A DNA stretch of 58,098 nt from Candidatus Neomicrothrix sp. UBA2974 (GTDB lineage: Bacteria > Actinomycetota > Acidimicrobiia > Acidimicrobiales > MedAcidi-G1): assembly GCA_002348705.1 (NCBI GenBank), contig DEAU01000045.1:37892-95989 (forward strand), written 5' to 3'. Below the pieces are notes generated by a model. That model was not told where the DNA came from, made no database searches, and saw only the letters and a list, made by a program, of their open reading frames with translations. The translations under genes were made by a program, and so were the position numbers. Position 1 is the first letter of the stretch. Every line of letters starts with the position of its first letter. Positions 50,932 through 58,098 of the stretch are shown here, piece after piece.

Positions 50932-52014
50932 ATGCCACACAGCGTTCAGGCCGTCGTAGCCCGATCCGTGGGAGAGCCAGTCACTGTCGAGACCATCGAA
51001 GTGCCCGACCCTGGCCCTGGCGAGGTACTTGTCGACGTCAAGGCCTGTGGGGTCTGTCACACTGACCTCCACTACCGTGAGGGCGCCATCAACGACGAAT
51101 TCCCGTTCCTGCTTGGCCATGAGGCTGCGGGCATCGTCTCAGAGGTTGGGCCTGACGTTGATCAGGTGTCTGTTGGAGACTTCGTGATCCTGAACTGGCG
51201 CGCTGTATGTGGACAGTGCCGCTCTTGCCAGCGAGGACGTCCGTGGTACTGCTTTGCCACCCACAATGCCGTCCAGAAGATGACCCTCGATGGCGAGGAT
51301 CTTTCGCCTGCGCTGGGGATTGGCGCCTTTGCCGAGAAGACCCTTGTAGCTGCGGGTCAGGCCACCAAGGTGGATGAGGCGGCTCCAGCCGAAGTGGCGG
51401 GCCTGATCGGCTGCGGAGTCATGGCAGGTCTTGGAGCGGCGATGAATACGGGGAACGTGGGCCGAGGTGATTCGGTGGCCGTTTTCGGTTGTGGCGGAGT
51501 AGGAGATGCGGCTGTCGCCGGGTCGCACTTAGCGGGGGCCCACACAATCGTGGCTGTCGATATCGATGACCGAAAGTTGGAGATGGCTCGAGAGTTCGGC
51601 GCCACCCATACGGTGAACTCGGCAAACGAGGACCCGGTGGAAGCCATCCGGGCTGTCACTGGTGGCAACGGTGTCGACGTGGCCATCGAGGCTGTCGGCC
51701 TTCCCACCACTTACGAACAGGCCTTCAATGCACGGGACCTTGCCGGAACCGTCGTCCTTGTCGGGGTCCCCAACCCGGAGGCTCGGCTCGATCTTCCGAT
51801 GATTGAGGTCTTCGGCCGCGGGGGCTCGCTCAAGTCCTCCTGGTACGGCGATTGTCTGCCTAGCCGAGACTTTCCAATGCTGATTGATCTGTACCTGCAG
51901 GGACGCCTCGACCTGGACCGCTTCGTGTCCGAGACGATCGGTCTCGACCAGGTGGAAGAGGCCTTCCACCGGATGGAGCGTGGCGAAGTCCTTCGTTCAG
52001 TCGTGGTCCTTTGA
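50932..52014 (+). CDS. S-(hydroxymethyl)mycothiol dehydrogenase
   Basis: Zinc MDR enzyme that oxidises the formaldehyde-mycothiol adduct (mycothiol-dependent formaldehyde dehydrogenase, MscR type). 360 aa. Catalytic zinc in ACGVCHTDLHY and LGHEAAG; structural zinc in AVCGQCRSCQRGRPWYCF; Rossmann AVFGCGGVGDAAVAG. GVPNPEARLDLPMIEVFGRG and SSWYGDCLPSRDFP are characteristic of this branch. GATAGGGGAAC precedes the ATG. The adjacent MBL-fold gene is the usual partner in actinobacteria (as in Mycobacterium). Its presence implies mycothiol synthesis. Confidence 0.92.
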   Translation: MPHSVQAVVARSVGEPVTVETIEVPDPGPGEVLVDVKACGVCHTDLHYREGAINDEFPFLLGHEAAGIVSEVGPDVDQVSVGDFVILNWRAVCGQCRSCQRGRPWYCFATHNAVQKMTLDGEDLSPALGIGAFAEKTLVAAGQATKVDEAAPAEVAGLIGCGVMAGLGAAMNTGNVGRGDSVAVFGCGGVGDAAVAGSHLAGAHTIVAVDIDDRKLEMAREFGATHTVNSANEDPVEAIRAVTGGNGVDVAIEAVGLPTTYEQAFNARDLAGTVVLVGVPNPEARLDLPMIEVFGRGGSLKSSWYGDCLPSRDFPMLIDLYLQGRLDLDRFVSETIGLDQVEEAFHRMERGEVLRSVVVL

Positions 52015-52054
52015 TCCGCTCCAAGGAGAACGGTCGACTAGAGAACCGGCGACG

Positions 52055-52675
52055 ATGAGCTTACGTATCGATCATGTGGTAACCAGCGGGGTCTTCTCGT
52101 TGGACGGCGAGGACTTCGACGTCGATAACAACGTCTGGTTGATCGGGGACGACTATCAGGTCGTGGTGATTGACGCTGCTCACGACCACAGACCGATCGC
52201 GGAAGTGATCGACCAGCGGCGAGTTCGTGGCGTGCTGTGCACCCATGGCCATAACGACCACATCAACGCCGCAGTGGAGTTGGCGGAGTCCGTCGACGCT
52301 CCGATTTGGCTTCACCCTGACGACGGGATGCTGTGGGACGTTGTCCACCCAGAGCGGAGGATCGACGATTTCCTTCGTGACGGGATGACAATCCCGATAG
52401 GCGGTGACGATCTGCGGATCCTGCACACACCAGGTCATTCACCGGGCGGTTGTTGCATCTATGTGCCGACGCTCGGTGTTGTGTTCTCCGGGGACACGTT
52501 GTTCAACGGAGGTCCAGGGGCGACCGGACGGTCGTTTTCCGATCACGGGGTGCTGGTTGAGAGCATCCAGTCGAAGCTATTTGTGCTGGATCGAGGAACA
52601 GCGGTTCACACGGGCCATGGCGATTCGACAACCATTGGTGCTGAGGCCGACCGACTGGAGACTGACGGGGCCTGA
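52055..52675 (+). CDS. MBL-fold hydrolase paired with mycothiol dehydrogenase
   Basis: 206-aa metallo-hydrolase that follows the dehydrogenase gene by 40 bases. Metal motifs CTHGHNDHINAA, HTPGHSPGGCC, SGDTLFNGG and VHTGHGDSTTIG. In mycothiol-producing actinobacteria this gene neighbours the formaldehyde dehydrogenase and is thought to hydrolyse S-formylmycothiol to formate and mycothiol; that role is inference from context. Start is ATG 52055; the frame is open upstream but overlaps the dehydrogenase. After it, 52676-52855 holds nothing I can name. Confidence 0.9.
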   Translation: MSLRIDHVVTSGVFSLDGEDFDVDNNVWLIGDDYQVVVIDAAHDHRPIAEVIDQRRVRGVLCTHGHNDHINAAVELAESVDAPIWLHPDDGMLWDVVHPERRIDDFLRDGMTIPIGGDDLRILHTPGHSPGGCCIYVPTLGVVFSGDTLFNGGPGATGRSFSDHGVLVESIQSKLFVLDRGTAVHTGHGDSTTIGAEADRLETDGA

Positions 52676-52855
52676 TCCCTAACCCGCGGAATGCGATCAA
52701 GTCGGAATTGGAAGGTTCTGTCGGCGAGGCTCTCTGGGTGTTGAAGCTTGTCGAGACTCCGGACTTCCATAAGGTCTTCGCCGTGTCGTTTGAACAACCA
52801 ACGGATATGCAAACCGAAAGAATTTGCTTTCCTCCAACACTGAATCCTTGAGTTT

Positions 52856-53725
52856 TCAGTCGAAGCCGAGCTGATCTGGGGTCTCCTCGAGGAAACGAAG
52901 AACGGCACTGGACCAGTGGGTCTGGTGTCCGCCGGCCAGATCCCGGTAGTCGCGGACTAACACTAGGCGTTCCACTCCAAGATCCTCGTAGCGACGAACT
53001 AGGTCGCGGTCGACGGGTTCCGCTGGCGATACGGCGATGCGAACCTCTCCAAGTTCTTTTGGCCGGTCGATTTCGGAAACGTGCCGCCTGATTGATCTGA
53101 CGGCTGCCTCAGTTGCCGCCAGTGTGGTTAGAAAGCCGTACCAACCGTGAGCACGTCTAGCTGCGCGTCGATAGGAGGCTTGAGATGATCCACCTACATG
53201 AACTGGCGGGCCGCCCACTTCACGGGGTTGGGGAAGGGCGCTTATCCCTTCCCAGGACGTGGATCGGCTGTGAAAGGACTTATCTCCTCGCCAAAGAGCT
53301 CGCATTGCATCGATGTAGTCGTCGGTGCGTGCGCCGCGTTCGGAAAAGGGAATACCGATGGCCTTGAACTCCGCGGGGACATAGCCCACACCGAACCCGG
53401 CCTCTAGGCGCCCGCCCGACAAGACATCCACCGAGGCGAGTTCCTTGGCCAAAACCATAGGGTTGCGTTGCGGGAGGATCACGATGCCAGTGCATAGACG
53501 AACTGCCGATGTGTGCGCAGCTAAAAAGGACAGAGCAGCTATCTGATCCACGAAGTGTGTGTCCGGGCCAACCGGCGACGGAGGGCGCTGGGGATCGGCT
53601 ACCACCACGTGTTCGCCAGTCCAAAGTGATTCCCAGCCAGCCGCTTCAGCAGTCTGGGCCACGTCGACCATGGTGTTGGGGTCGGTTAATACTCCCGTGT
53701 TTACCCCGAAGAATCCGAGTTTCAT
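52856..53725 (-). CDS. LLM-class F420-dependent oxidoreductase
   Basis: 289-aa luciferase-like TIM-barrel enzyme. KLGFFGVNTGVLTDP opens the barrel, WESLWTGEHVVV, LCTGIVILPQRNPMVLAKELA and GGRLEAGFGVGYVPAEF are family blocks that place it with actinobacterial F420 enzymes (TIGR03619-like). Substrate unknown. It is the third gene of an operon with the next LLM gene and a DUF1214-like gene, joined by ATGA overlaps. Confidence 0.88.
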   Translation of the reverse strand: MKLGFFGVNTGVLTDPNTMVDVAQTAEAAGWESLWTGEHVVVADPQRPPSPVGPDTHFVDQIAALSFLAAHTSAVRLCTGIVILPQRNPMVLAKELASVDVLSGGRLEAGFGVGYVPAEFKAIGIPFSERGARTDDYIDAMRALWRGDKSFHSRSTSWEGISALPQPREVGGPPVHVGGSSQASYRRAARRAHGWYGFLTTLAATEAAVRSIRRHVSEIDRPKELGEVRIAVSPAEPVDRDLVRRYEDLGVERLVLVRDYRDLAGGHQTHWSSAVLRFLEETPDQLGFD

Positions 53726-54699
53726 GAGCTTCTCTCCGCTGGCTCCCGACCTACGGTGGACCGGAAGGCATCAACCAACTCGGAGAGAGCTTCAGTGGCT
53801 TCATTGACGTCACCGGGCACGGGGACGGCGATTCGACAGTCGGTGACTCCGGCAGCGACTAATTGGGGTGCCGCCTCCATGGTGCGGCTGATGTCGATCT
53901 CAGAGTCATCGCCCTTTACGAGGGGTAGAACCCCCTGCACCTGAAAGTCGCCGGCATCAAGGCCCATGGCGGTGAGCAATTCTCGCATTCGGATGATCCC
54001 GTTGACCACGTCATTCCTGTCGTAACCCCACGGGATCCACCCCGATCCGAAGGCGGCAAGGCGGCGGGCAGTGCGCCGGTTCACTGTGCCGCTGACCCAG
54101 ATCGGGAGCTTGCCGTTAGTAGTTGGCTTCGGCTGGGCGTGTATTCCGCTGAATACAAGGGCCGAACCGTGATATGACGCTCGATCTTCGGTCCAGAGCT
54201 TCTGACAGACGGCAAGAGCTTCGTCCAAGAGGTGCCCCCGCTCAGCAAAGTTCAGACCGGCAGCCTCGTACTCGGCGGCTTGCCAGCCGACGCCGACACC
54301 TAGGTCGAGTCGGCCCTCTGAAAGAACGTCGAGGGTGGCAGCCATCTTGGCCAGCACGACTGGACGACGGAGGGCGGCCAACAGGATCCCGGTTTGGAGG
54401 CGGATGCGGTCTGTCCGGGCAGCCAACCAAGCCAGCGTGGTGAGCGGTTCCAACCAAGAACCATCCGGGCCAGTGGGCTGACGCCCGCCTGCAGTGCCGC
54501 CGACCGAAGGGTCGCCATAGGCGGACAGGTCGTCGCCAAAGGCCACATGGTCGGCTACCGCCAACCGATCCACGCCGGCACGGTCTGCAGCAACCGCATG
54601 GTCGGCTAACTGATGCCAGTCAGGGAGAGGCCTGACGGCGAAGTTTGCTACCTGGATTGACAGGTGCGGTGTGGCTGGTCCGGTGGCGGGGTGGGTCAC
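53722..54699 (-). CDS. LLM-class F420-dependent oxidoreductase
   Basis: 325-aa luciferase-like protein. VDRLAVADHVAFGDDL, LQTGILLAALRRPVVLAKMA, LGVGVGWQAAEYEAAGL and KLPIWVSGTVN are recognised family blocks. It differs clearly from its neighbour, so the two are not a recent duplication. The middle of an operon: overlapping the DUF1214-like gene upstream and the other LLM gene downstream. Such enzymes reduce or oxidise organic substrates with F420H2; the substrate here is not known. Confidence 0.88.
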   Translation of the reverse strand: MTHPATGPATPHLSIQVANFAVRPLPDWHQLADHAVAADRAGVDRLAVADHVAFGDDLSAYGDPSVGGTAGGRQPTGPDGSWLEPLTTLAWLAARTDRIRLQTGILLAALRRPVVLAKMAATLDVLSEGRLDLGVGVGWQAAEYEAAGLNFAERGHLLDEALAVCQKLWTEDRASYHGSALVFSGIHAQPKPTTNGKLPIWVSGTVNRRTARRLAAFGSGWIPWGYDRNDVVNGIIRMRELLTAMGLDAGDFQVQGVLPLVKGDDSEIDISRTMEAAPQLVAAGVTDCRIAVPVPGDVNEATEALSELVDAFRSTVGREPAERSS

Positions 54700-55937
54700 C
54701 GACGGAACCTCCTCAAGGCGCCACGACGGCGTTTGCGGAGAGTCTCGTGTCGCTCGTCAGGACTGATTCGTGTCCAGCGGTCATCGAGATAATCGGAGAG
54801 TTTGGCCAGCGGAACCAGCTGGCATCTTGGAATGGGGTGGCTGGTTGCCTGATTCCAACGGAAGGTAATACAACCCTGACTAGAACCGGTGGTGTCGAGC
54901 CAGTTGGCGATGCCCGGGTCGTGGTGGCTGATGACAGCTCGGAATGCCCCGTCTTCGGAGAGGACGGCCTGATGGCCGTTGAGGCTGGACTGGTGGTTCC
55001 ACCAGTCCAGAGACTGGTACCAGACGTCGCCTAGCTGGATGCCCCAGTAGGCGCATTCGGGGATGTCGACTTCCACCAGGAGGGCCTCGTCGGGCTCGAC
55101 CCGATACCACGTTTGTCCGTAGCCCTGATCGAGGCTGCCGCCCTGGTAGGCGGTGGCGCCGGGGCCGGCCCGGACGTGATCCAACGAGTGGTCGAACGAT
55201 TTGATCTGGCCGCGCTGGAGGTGGGCCTGGCCGAAGTTGGTCCAGAAGGCCGTCATGTCGACGACACGGTCAGCCAACGGATGGATCTCAGCGGCGAGGC
55301 GAGCGGGGTCGAGACGGCCTAGTTCGGTCGAGGCTTCGAGACACTCGAGGTGAAGGTCGGCGGGAACCTCGCCCTCCCAGTCGTTGAAGAACTGGCGGAC
55401 GATCAGGCTGCAGCGGCGGGGAGGCATTTCGAGAAAGCAGTCGTCCGGAGTGCCATCGGGGGCCGGTCCAGCTCCGAAGAACACCTCGAACTCGCCGTGA
55501 GGCTCGGCCGTCAGGTCGTCGCCGTTCAGATTCAAGAACTGCTGGATGTCGGCTGAGGCGAAGTCGGTGGTCATGGCCGTTATCCCGAGGTAGCGGACCG
55601 TCCCGACTGATCCCGACAGACGATAGGTACGCGAGAGGTCCAACTCGGCCATCTGGTAGAGAGCGTCGGGGTTGTCCTGACCGTTCTTGAACGGGTGGAT
55701 CCATGCCAGTTCAGGACGCTCGGTCCCGCCCCCTTCCAGAACTCGGCTGACCTCGTTGGCGGTTCGCCGGAGCAGTGCTCGAAGGCCCTCTGCCCGGTCG
55801 ACGTCGTCGCCTGGACGGGCCGGGTCGAGGACCACCTCGGCACCGTCCTTCAGACGGTCGCAGAACGCGTGCCACTCGGAGCGGAGGTCAATTCCGTCAG
55901 TTGGGTTCCCGCTCGGAGTCAGATTCGCAGGATTCAT
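54696..55937 (-). CDS. DUF1214-like protein, first gene of F420-enzyme operon
   Basis: 413-aa soluble protein. DNPDALYQMAELDLSRTYRL, FFNDWEGEVPADLHLECLE, and the Trp-rich block YWGIQLGDVWYQSLDWWNHQ match DUF1214-containing proteins of actinobacteria; no enzymatic function has been proven for them to my knowledge. The C-terminus is basic. The ATG has TAGGGT six bases upstream, with no Shine-Dalgarno. It drives an operon with two F420-dependent oxidoreductases, so a shared catabolic or steroid-like substrate is possible but unproven. Confidence 0.72.
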   Translation of the reverse strand: MNPANLTPSGNPTDGIDLRSEWHAFCDRLKDGAEVVLDPARPGDDVDRAEGLRALLRRTANEVSRVLEGGGTERPELAWIHPFKNGQDNPDALYQMAELDLSRTYRLSGSVGTVRYLGITAMTTDFASADIQQFLNLNGDDLTAEPHGEFEVFFGAGPAPDGTPDDCFLEMPPRRCSLIVRQFFNDWEGEVPADLHLECLEASTELGRLDPARLAAEIHPLADRVVDMTAFWTNFGQAHLQRGQIKSFDHSLDHVRAGPGATAYQGGSLDQGYGQTWYRVEPDEALLVEVDIPECAYWGIQLGDVWYQSLDWWNHQSSLNGHQAVLSEDGAFRAVISHHDPGIANWLDTTGSSQGCITFRWNQATSHPIPRCQLVPLAKLSDYLDDRWTRISPDERHETLRKRRRGALRRFRR

Positions 55938-55943
55938 GGCGAA

Positions 55944-55949
55944 ACCCTA
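55944..55949 (-). promoter_or_regulatory. Leaderless-type -10 box for the DUF1214/LLM operon
   Basis: Minus-strand TAGGGT ends six bases before the ATG at 55937. No Shine-Dalgarno is visible. Confidence 0.5.
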
Positions 55950-55985
55950 CTGAGGCCCACTCCTCGGGCACGGATCGACGAGAGG

Positions 55986-55991
55986 TACCGT
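55986..55991 (+). promoter_or_regulatory. Leaderless-type -10 box for the patatin gene
   Basis: TACCGT ends six bases before the ATG at 55998. No Shine-Dalgarno is visible. The divergent operon's box lies only 36 bases away. Confidence 0.5.
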
Positions 55992-55997
55992 CCTCCC

Positions 55998-56939
55998 ATG
56001 CCCAGTCGACTCGGTATAGACGCAGGATCGGCTCGAAACTGGTTTGGCTGGTTGCGGAGGATTCGATCAGCGGATCTTCTGCCGGAGCCGAAAACAGTTT
56101 TCGTTTTGTCCGGAGGCTCTGTTCGGGGAGCGGCGCAGGCCGGAATGCTAAGAGTACTTTTAGAGGCCGGTATCTATCCGGACGCGCTAGTTGCCGTCTC
56201 GGCGGGAGCTCTGAACGCCAGTTTTCTGGCCGCTGATCCGACAGTCGAGCAGGCTCGCCGCTTGGAGGAAGTGTGGCGGGACGTAGCGGAGCGCAAGCCC
56301 ATTCGGGGCAGCGTGGTGCGCAACGTGGCGGCCATCGTCCGGGGGAAGCCCAGCTTCGATACCGGCGACCGCCTCCGTGCCGTCATCGCCGACCATGCCC
56401 CTATGGAGGACCTATCCGACGCGGTACTGCCTTGCCACGTGGGCACCACTGACGCCTCGACCGGCCAAGTCACCTGGTGGACGGACGGGCCGCTGGTCGA
56501 ACTGCTGTGCGCCACTACCGCAGTACCGGGCGTGCTGCCGGCCGTCGACTTGGGTGACGGGACGCTGCACATCGACGGCGGGGTGGTTTCCAATATCCCG
56601 TTGCGGCGGGGCCTGTCGCTTCAGCCGACCCGGCTGGTGGTGCTGGACGTGGCGGCCAAGTTCGCTCCGGCCGAGAAGCAGACAGCGCTGTCGCTGATGA
56701 TGGTGGGGGTGCGGGCCGCGGCCGCCGAGCTGACCCGCCAGCAGTGGCTAGACGTACCGGCCGAAATCGACGTCCTGCACGTGGAACTTCCCACCGAGGA
56801 CGACGCCCCTGACTTCGAGTTCGACCTAGTGCCGGAGCTTCTGGAGCAGGGGGCCGATGTGGCCCGCCGGGCCCTAAAGGCCTCGGAGGGAGCGGTGACC
56901 GGATCCGGGGCCGAAACCGGGAGCGACCCTAAGGCCTGA
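55998..56939 (+). CDS. Patatin-like phospholipase family protein
   Basis: 313-aa Ser-Asp acyl hydrolase. The oxyanion motif is LSGGSVRGAAQAG. The nucleophile is in LVAVSAGALNAS, so the first Gly of GxSxG is Ala. The catalytic Asp is in HIDGGVVSNIPLRRG. All three functional elements are otherwise present. No signal peptide. The start is ATG 55998; the open frame before it overlaps the divergent DUF1214 gene. The last 11 bases overlap the convergent glycoside hydrolase gene. Likely releases fatty acids from phospholipids; substrate not known. Confidence 0.9.
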   Translation: MPSRLGIDAGSARNWFGWLRRIRSADLLPEPKTVFVLSGGSVRGAAQAGMLRVLLEAGIYPDALVAVSAGALNASFLAADPTVEQARRLEEVWRDVAERKPIRGSVVRNVAAIVRGKPSFDTGDRLRAVIADHAPMEDLSDAVLPCHVGTTDASTGQVTWWTDGPLVELLCATTAVPGVLPAVDLGDGTLHIDGGVVSNIPLRRGLSLQPTRLVVLDVAAKFAPAEKQTALSLMMVGVRAAAAELTRQQWLDVPAEIDVLHVELPTEDDAPDFEFDLVPELLEQGADVARRALKASEGAVTGSGAETGSDPKA

Positions 56940-58098
56940 CGGTCACCAGTGTCGGCACGGCAGCCGCAAAGGTCGCCGCGTCGGCCGTGCCTTCGACACC
57001 GTTGTAGGTGACCGTCTCAACGATGCCGGTGGTTTCGGCGGGCAGGGTGGCGTCGTCCCACAGGACGTAGACGGTCCGACCATCGGGCATCGCAAAGAGG
57101 ACCGACGATTCGCCTTCCCAGGCGGCCGACGCGAAGTCGTTCAGGATTCGGGCTAGTAGGAGGAAACTGGCGTCGGACTCCGGTCCCGGACCACCGGTGG
57201 GGTCGTGGGGTCCGACGTTGAAGATCCGGGAGGCCCCATCGGCGAAGGCGGTTACGAAGCCGATCACCGTGTTGCGGGCCAGTTCGTCGGGTGTGGGGGC
57301 CCGTCGACCCGGTTCGGGTCCGGTGGGCACCAGGGCCTCGGTGATCCAGTACTCACGGCCGACGTGGCCGGTCTCGTCGAGGAAGGCCCGGTAGTCGTCG
57401 CTGAAGAAGGACTGGTCCGATCCGATGGAGTGAATGTTGCCCACGTGGAAGGCCCCGTCGGCCGCGGTCAGGATCGGACGCCAGAAGTTCGCGAACTCGA
57501 CCTGCATGCCGGCCTGGCCTCCGGTGAGGACGGTGGCCGCGGGATCGGCCGTGGTGATGGCGTCGAAGGCCAGGCGCAGCATCCCGAGGTAGTCGGTCGA
57601 CGTGCCCTGGAAGAAGTGGCCGTGACCACCCTGCACCTGCATTTCGGGCTCGTTGGCCACTTCCCAGTGGCGGATGGGGTAGGCGAGGCCGGGCATGTCG
57701 TCAACCCCGTCGCCGTCGTACCGCTCGACGACGTCGGTTAGCCAGGCAGTGAAGGCTTCGTCGTCGCACGGTGCGAAAAGGCGGCTTGGCAACTCCCAGA
57801 GCACGGGCCGAACCTCGGGGTCTGATCCGTGGCAGGTGCGCTGGTCCCAGTCGACGAAGGGCCAGATGGTGCCGATTACGGCCAGGCGGTCGGTCTGCCA
57901 CATTCTCACGTGCCAGTCGGCGATATCCCAACGGCGGTGACCGGGGGATGCCTCGATATTGGAGCGGAGGAAGATTCCTGGGTGGGGCCGGATCCAGCCA
58001 CCGGCGACCTCGAAGGACTGCCCCAGGACGCCGAAGCGGCTGTTGCCCACGTCGTCCGGCCATACCAGTGGCACCGGTGTGGTCGTGGTGGTGGGTGG
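56929..58098 (-). CDS. Secreted TIM-barrel glycoside hydrolase (GH39/GH5-like), 5' end cut by window
   Basis: At least 389 aa, open to the window edge. The first visible residues are a Pro/Thr-rich linker (PPTTTTTPVPLVW), which suggests a signal peptide or lipoprotein anchor upstream. The barrel has HWEVANEPEMQ with the candidate acid/base Glu and YWITEALVPTG with the candidate nucleophile Glu, the clan GH-A layout. A beta-domain tail (VYVLWDDATLP) follows. Likely hydrolyses polysaccharide outside the cell. Assignment to GH39 rather than another clan GH-A family is uncertain. A GTG at 58074 is in frame but lies inside the linker, so is unlikely to be the start. Confidence 0.75.
   Translation of the reverse strand, partial: PPTTTTTPVPLVWPDDVGNSRFGVLGQSFEVAGGWIRPHPGIFLRSNIEASPGHRRWDIADWHVRMWQTDRLAVIGTIWPFVDWDQRTCHGSDPEVRPVLWELPSRLFAPCDDEAFTAWLTDVVERYDGDGVDDMPGLAYPIRHWEVANEPEMQVQGGHGHFFQGTSTDYLGMLRLAFDAITTADPAATVLTGGQAGMQVEFANFWRPILTAADGAFHVGNIHSIGSDQSFFSDDYRAFLDETGHVGREYWITEALVPTGPEPGRRAPTPDELARNTVIGFVTAFADGASRIFNVGPHDPTGGPGPESDASFLLLARILNDFASAAWEGESSVLFAMPDGRTVYVLWDDATLPAETTGIVETVTYNGVEGTADAATFAAAVPTLVTVRP

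Noticed and set aside
52606..52908. 100-aa minus-strand frame between the MBL hydrolase and the LLM gene
   Set aside because: It overlaps both flanking genes in other frames and has no recognisable domain; the 180-base gap is left unannotated.
1..58098. CRISPR array, prophage or insertion sequence
   Set aside because: No regularly spaced repeats, terminal inverted repeats, transposase, integrase or capsid genes were seen; the only repeats are short and local.

Overview
The window looks like a chromosomal segment of a marine-type actinobacterium, most likely class Acidimicrobiia. This is inferred from content, not from a marker-gene tree. Supporting signs are a mycothiol-dependent formaldehyde dehydrogenase, several F420-linked proteins (two luciferase-like oxidoreductases and an F420:NADP reductase homologue), an InhA-like enoyl-ACP reductase, a homodimeric AceE-type pyruvate dehydrogenase, a mitochondrial-type aconitase, moderately high G+C, frequent GTG starts and many start codons that sit only 6-8 nt after a TANNNT box (leaderless-type promoters).

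Layout. 1-5.3 kb: two facing halves of a SUF iron-sulfur system (sufD, Rieske ferredoxin, sufC and pterin dehydratase on +; sufC2-sufS-sufU on -). 5.4-9.4 kb: metallo-hydrolase, acyl-CoA dehydrogenase, a membrane-anchored unknown and GDP-fucose synthase. 9.4-17.1 kb: HhH-GPD repair protein, aceE, RNase HI, a 550-base stretch with a probable structured RNA, a small ORF, a DMSP-lyase-like cupin and aconitase. 17.3-24.1 kb: a TetR-controlled operon encoding an acyl-CoA-reductase/HAD fusion, a zinc dehydrogenase, a LarA-like protein and a PlsC-like acyltransferase. 24.1-27.8 kb: ddl/murF divergent pair, zinc ribbon protein, DnaJ-membrane protein and tRNA-Val(CAC). 27.8-31.1 kb: a lower-G+C accessory patch directly after the tRNA with a NodB-type deacetylase, a formyltransferase-like protein and a P450. 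31.3-43.2 kb: gamma-glutamyltransferase, thiamine pyrophosphokinase, an ABC ATPase, a TauE-type permease, a heterodimeric ABC exporter, a MarR regulator, two CNNM/CBS membrane proteins and an M23 peptidase. 43.2-49.4 kb: fabI, F420:NADP reductase, thrS-HIT-PH-like-hydrolase chain. 49.5-58.1 kb: SDR, mycothiol formaldehyde detoxification pair, an F420 oxidoreductase operon, patatin and a truncated secreted glycoside hydrolase.

Most of the window is housekeeping. The parts that deserve attention are the TetR/FAR-HAD/LarA/PlsC operon with its twin operator, the structured RNA near 13.6 kb, the DMSP-lyase-like cupin, the tRNA-adjacent NodB/formyltransferase/P450 patch whose formyltransferase lacks the catalytic Asn, a CTG-started HIT gene, and the MarR palindrome that covers a start codon. 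No CRISPR array, insertion sequence, integrase or phage gene was seen.
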